Source: Apis mellifera (lineage: Eukaryota; Arthropoda; Insecta; Hymenoptera; Apidae). Taken from it: 64,000 bases of DNA. Positions 63,741 through 64,000 of this stretch are shown piece by piece. A program made the translations under genes and the position numbers. Numbering within the stretch: the first letter of the stretch is position 1; every line of letters starts with the position of its first letter. The notes under the pieces are model-generated. The model was given only the letters and a program-made list of their open reading frames with translations, was not told where the DNA came from and did not search any database. Location of the stretch: NCBI RefSeq assembly GCF_003254395.2, contig NC_037641.1, positions 8,474,501 through 8,538,500 on the forward strand, read 5' to 3'.

Positions 63741-64000
63741 GTAAATGTTTATATTATGGAAATTAACTTAATTATATATTAATTATAACGTGTACGATAA
63801 ATATGATGAATTTATTTTCTACGAGCAACAAAGTTTGTTAAGATTTCTCTTTTTCGCGTATAAATATGATTAAATAAGAGAAGATATTTTTCTTTAATTC
63901 CTTTTTTATATTTTTAACGAGGTTGCATTACAAAATGTTCGATTCTTGATATGATTTTCTCAATTTTAAATCATACGATTACAAATTATAATTACAAATA
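63741..64000. other. AT-rich DNA to the right edge
   Basis: Presumably intron after the putative exon at 63509-63740. Nothing further can be seen. Confidence 0.45.

Overview
The window is eukaryotic nuclear DNA, almost certainly from an insect. Genes have short introns with GT/AG boundaries, intergenic DNA and introns are very AT-rich, and GC-rich islands, microsatellites and homopolymer tracts interrupt them. Gene content and protein similarity point to a hymenopteran, most likely a bee. That is inference, because no species marker was searched.

Six protein-coding genes are well supported. From left to right they are: a LIM/RA/SARAH RASSF-family Ras-effector gene (minus, 10 coding exons, 9177-12329); an intronless NDC1 transmembrane nucleoporin (plus, 13345-15069); WDR36/UTP21, a ribosome-biogenesis WD-repeat protein (minus, 3 exons, 15444-18324); an NR2E nuclear receptor of the dissatisfaction type (minus, 9 coding exons over 21.5 kb, 19669-41192); PAQR3, a seven-helix Golgi protein (minus, 6 exons, 45145-48642); and a UBE2D/effete E2 enzyme (minus, 6 exons, 56075-59035). 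I rebuilt the exons of each multi-exon gene by hand. All splice phases close, giving 571, 887, 426, 352 and 147 residues.

One further single-exon gene (plus, 59941-60582) encodes an unrecognised 213-residue protein. It carries four copies of a short PW-[KN]-D motif between Cys/Lys-rich ends. It is the best candidate here for something undescribed. At the right edge, three short plus-strand open segments ending in splice donors (61848-61892, 62548-62691, 63509-63740) look like 5' coding exons of one or more genes continuing beyond the window.

Layout: 1-9176 is gene-poor, low-complexity DNA. 9177-18324 is a compact housekeeping cluster, with RASSF and NDC1 divergent and NDC1 and WDR36 convergent. 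19669-41192 is the nuclear receptor gene. Its 15.7-kb intron holds GC-rich islands, a 26-bp minisatellite with a higher-order repeat organisation (25.37-28.61 kb) and a roughly 100-bp tandem repeat (31.26-31.83 kb). Its 3-kb first coding intron holds another repeat array (40.05-41.03 kb). 41.2-42.7 kb is GC-rich and is the likely promoter and 5' UTR area. 43.3-43.78 kb is an inverted-repeat, MITE-like element. 48.6-56.0 kb is mostly AT-rich intergenic or 5' UTR sequence.

I saw no tRNA, rRNA, CRISPR array or intact transposase. The genes do not form an operon or pathway. RASSF and PAQR3 both belong to families linked to Ras/Raf signalling, but their proximity is probably chance.
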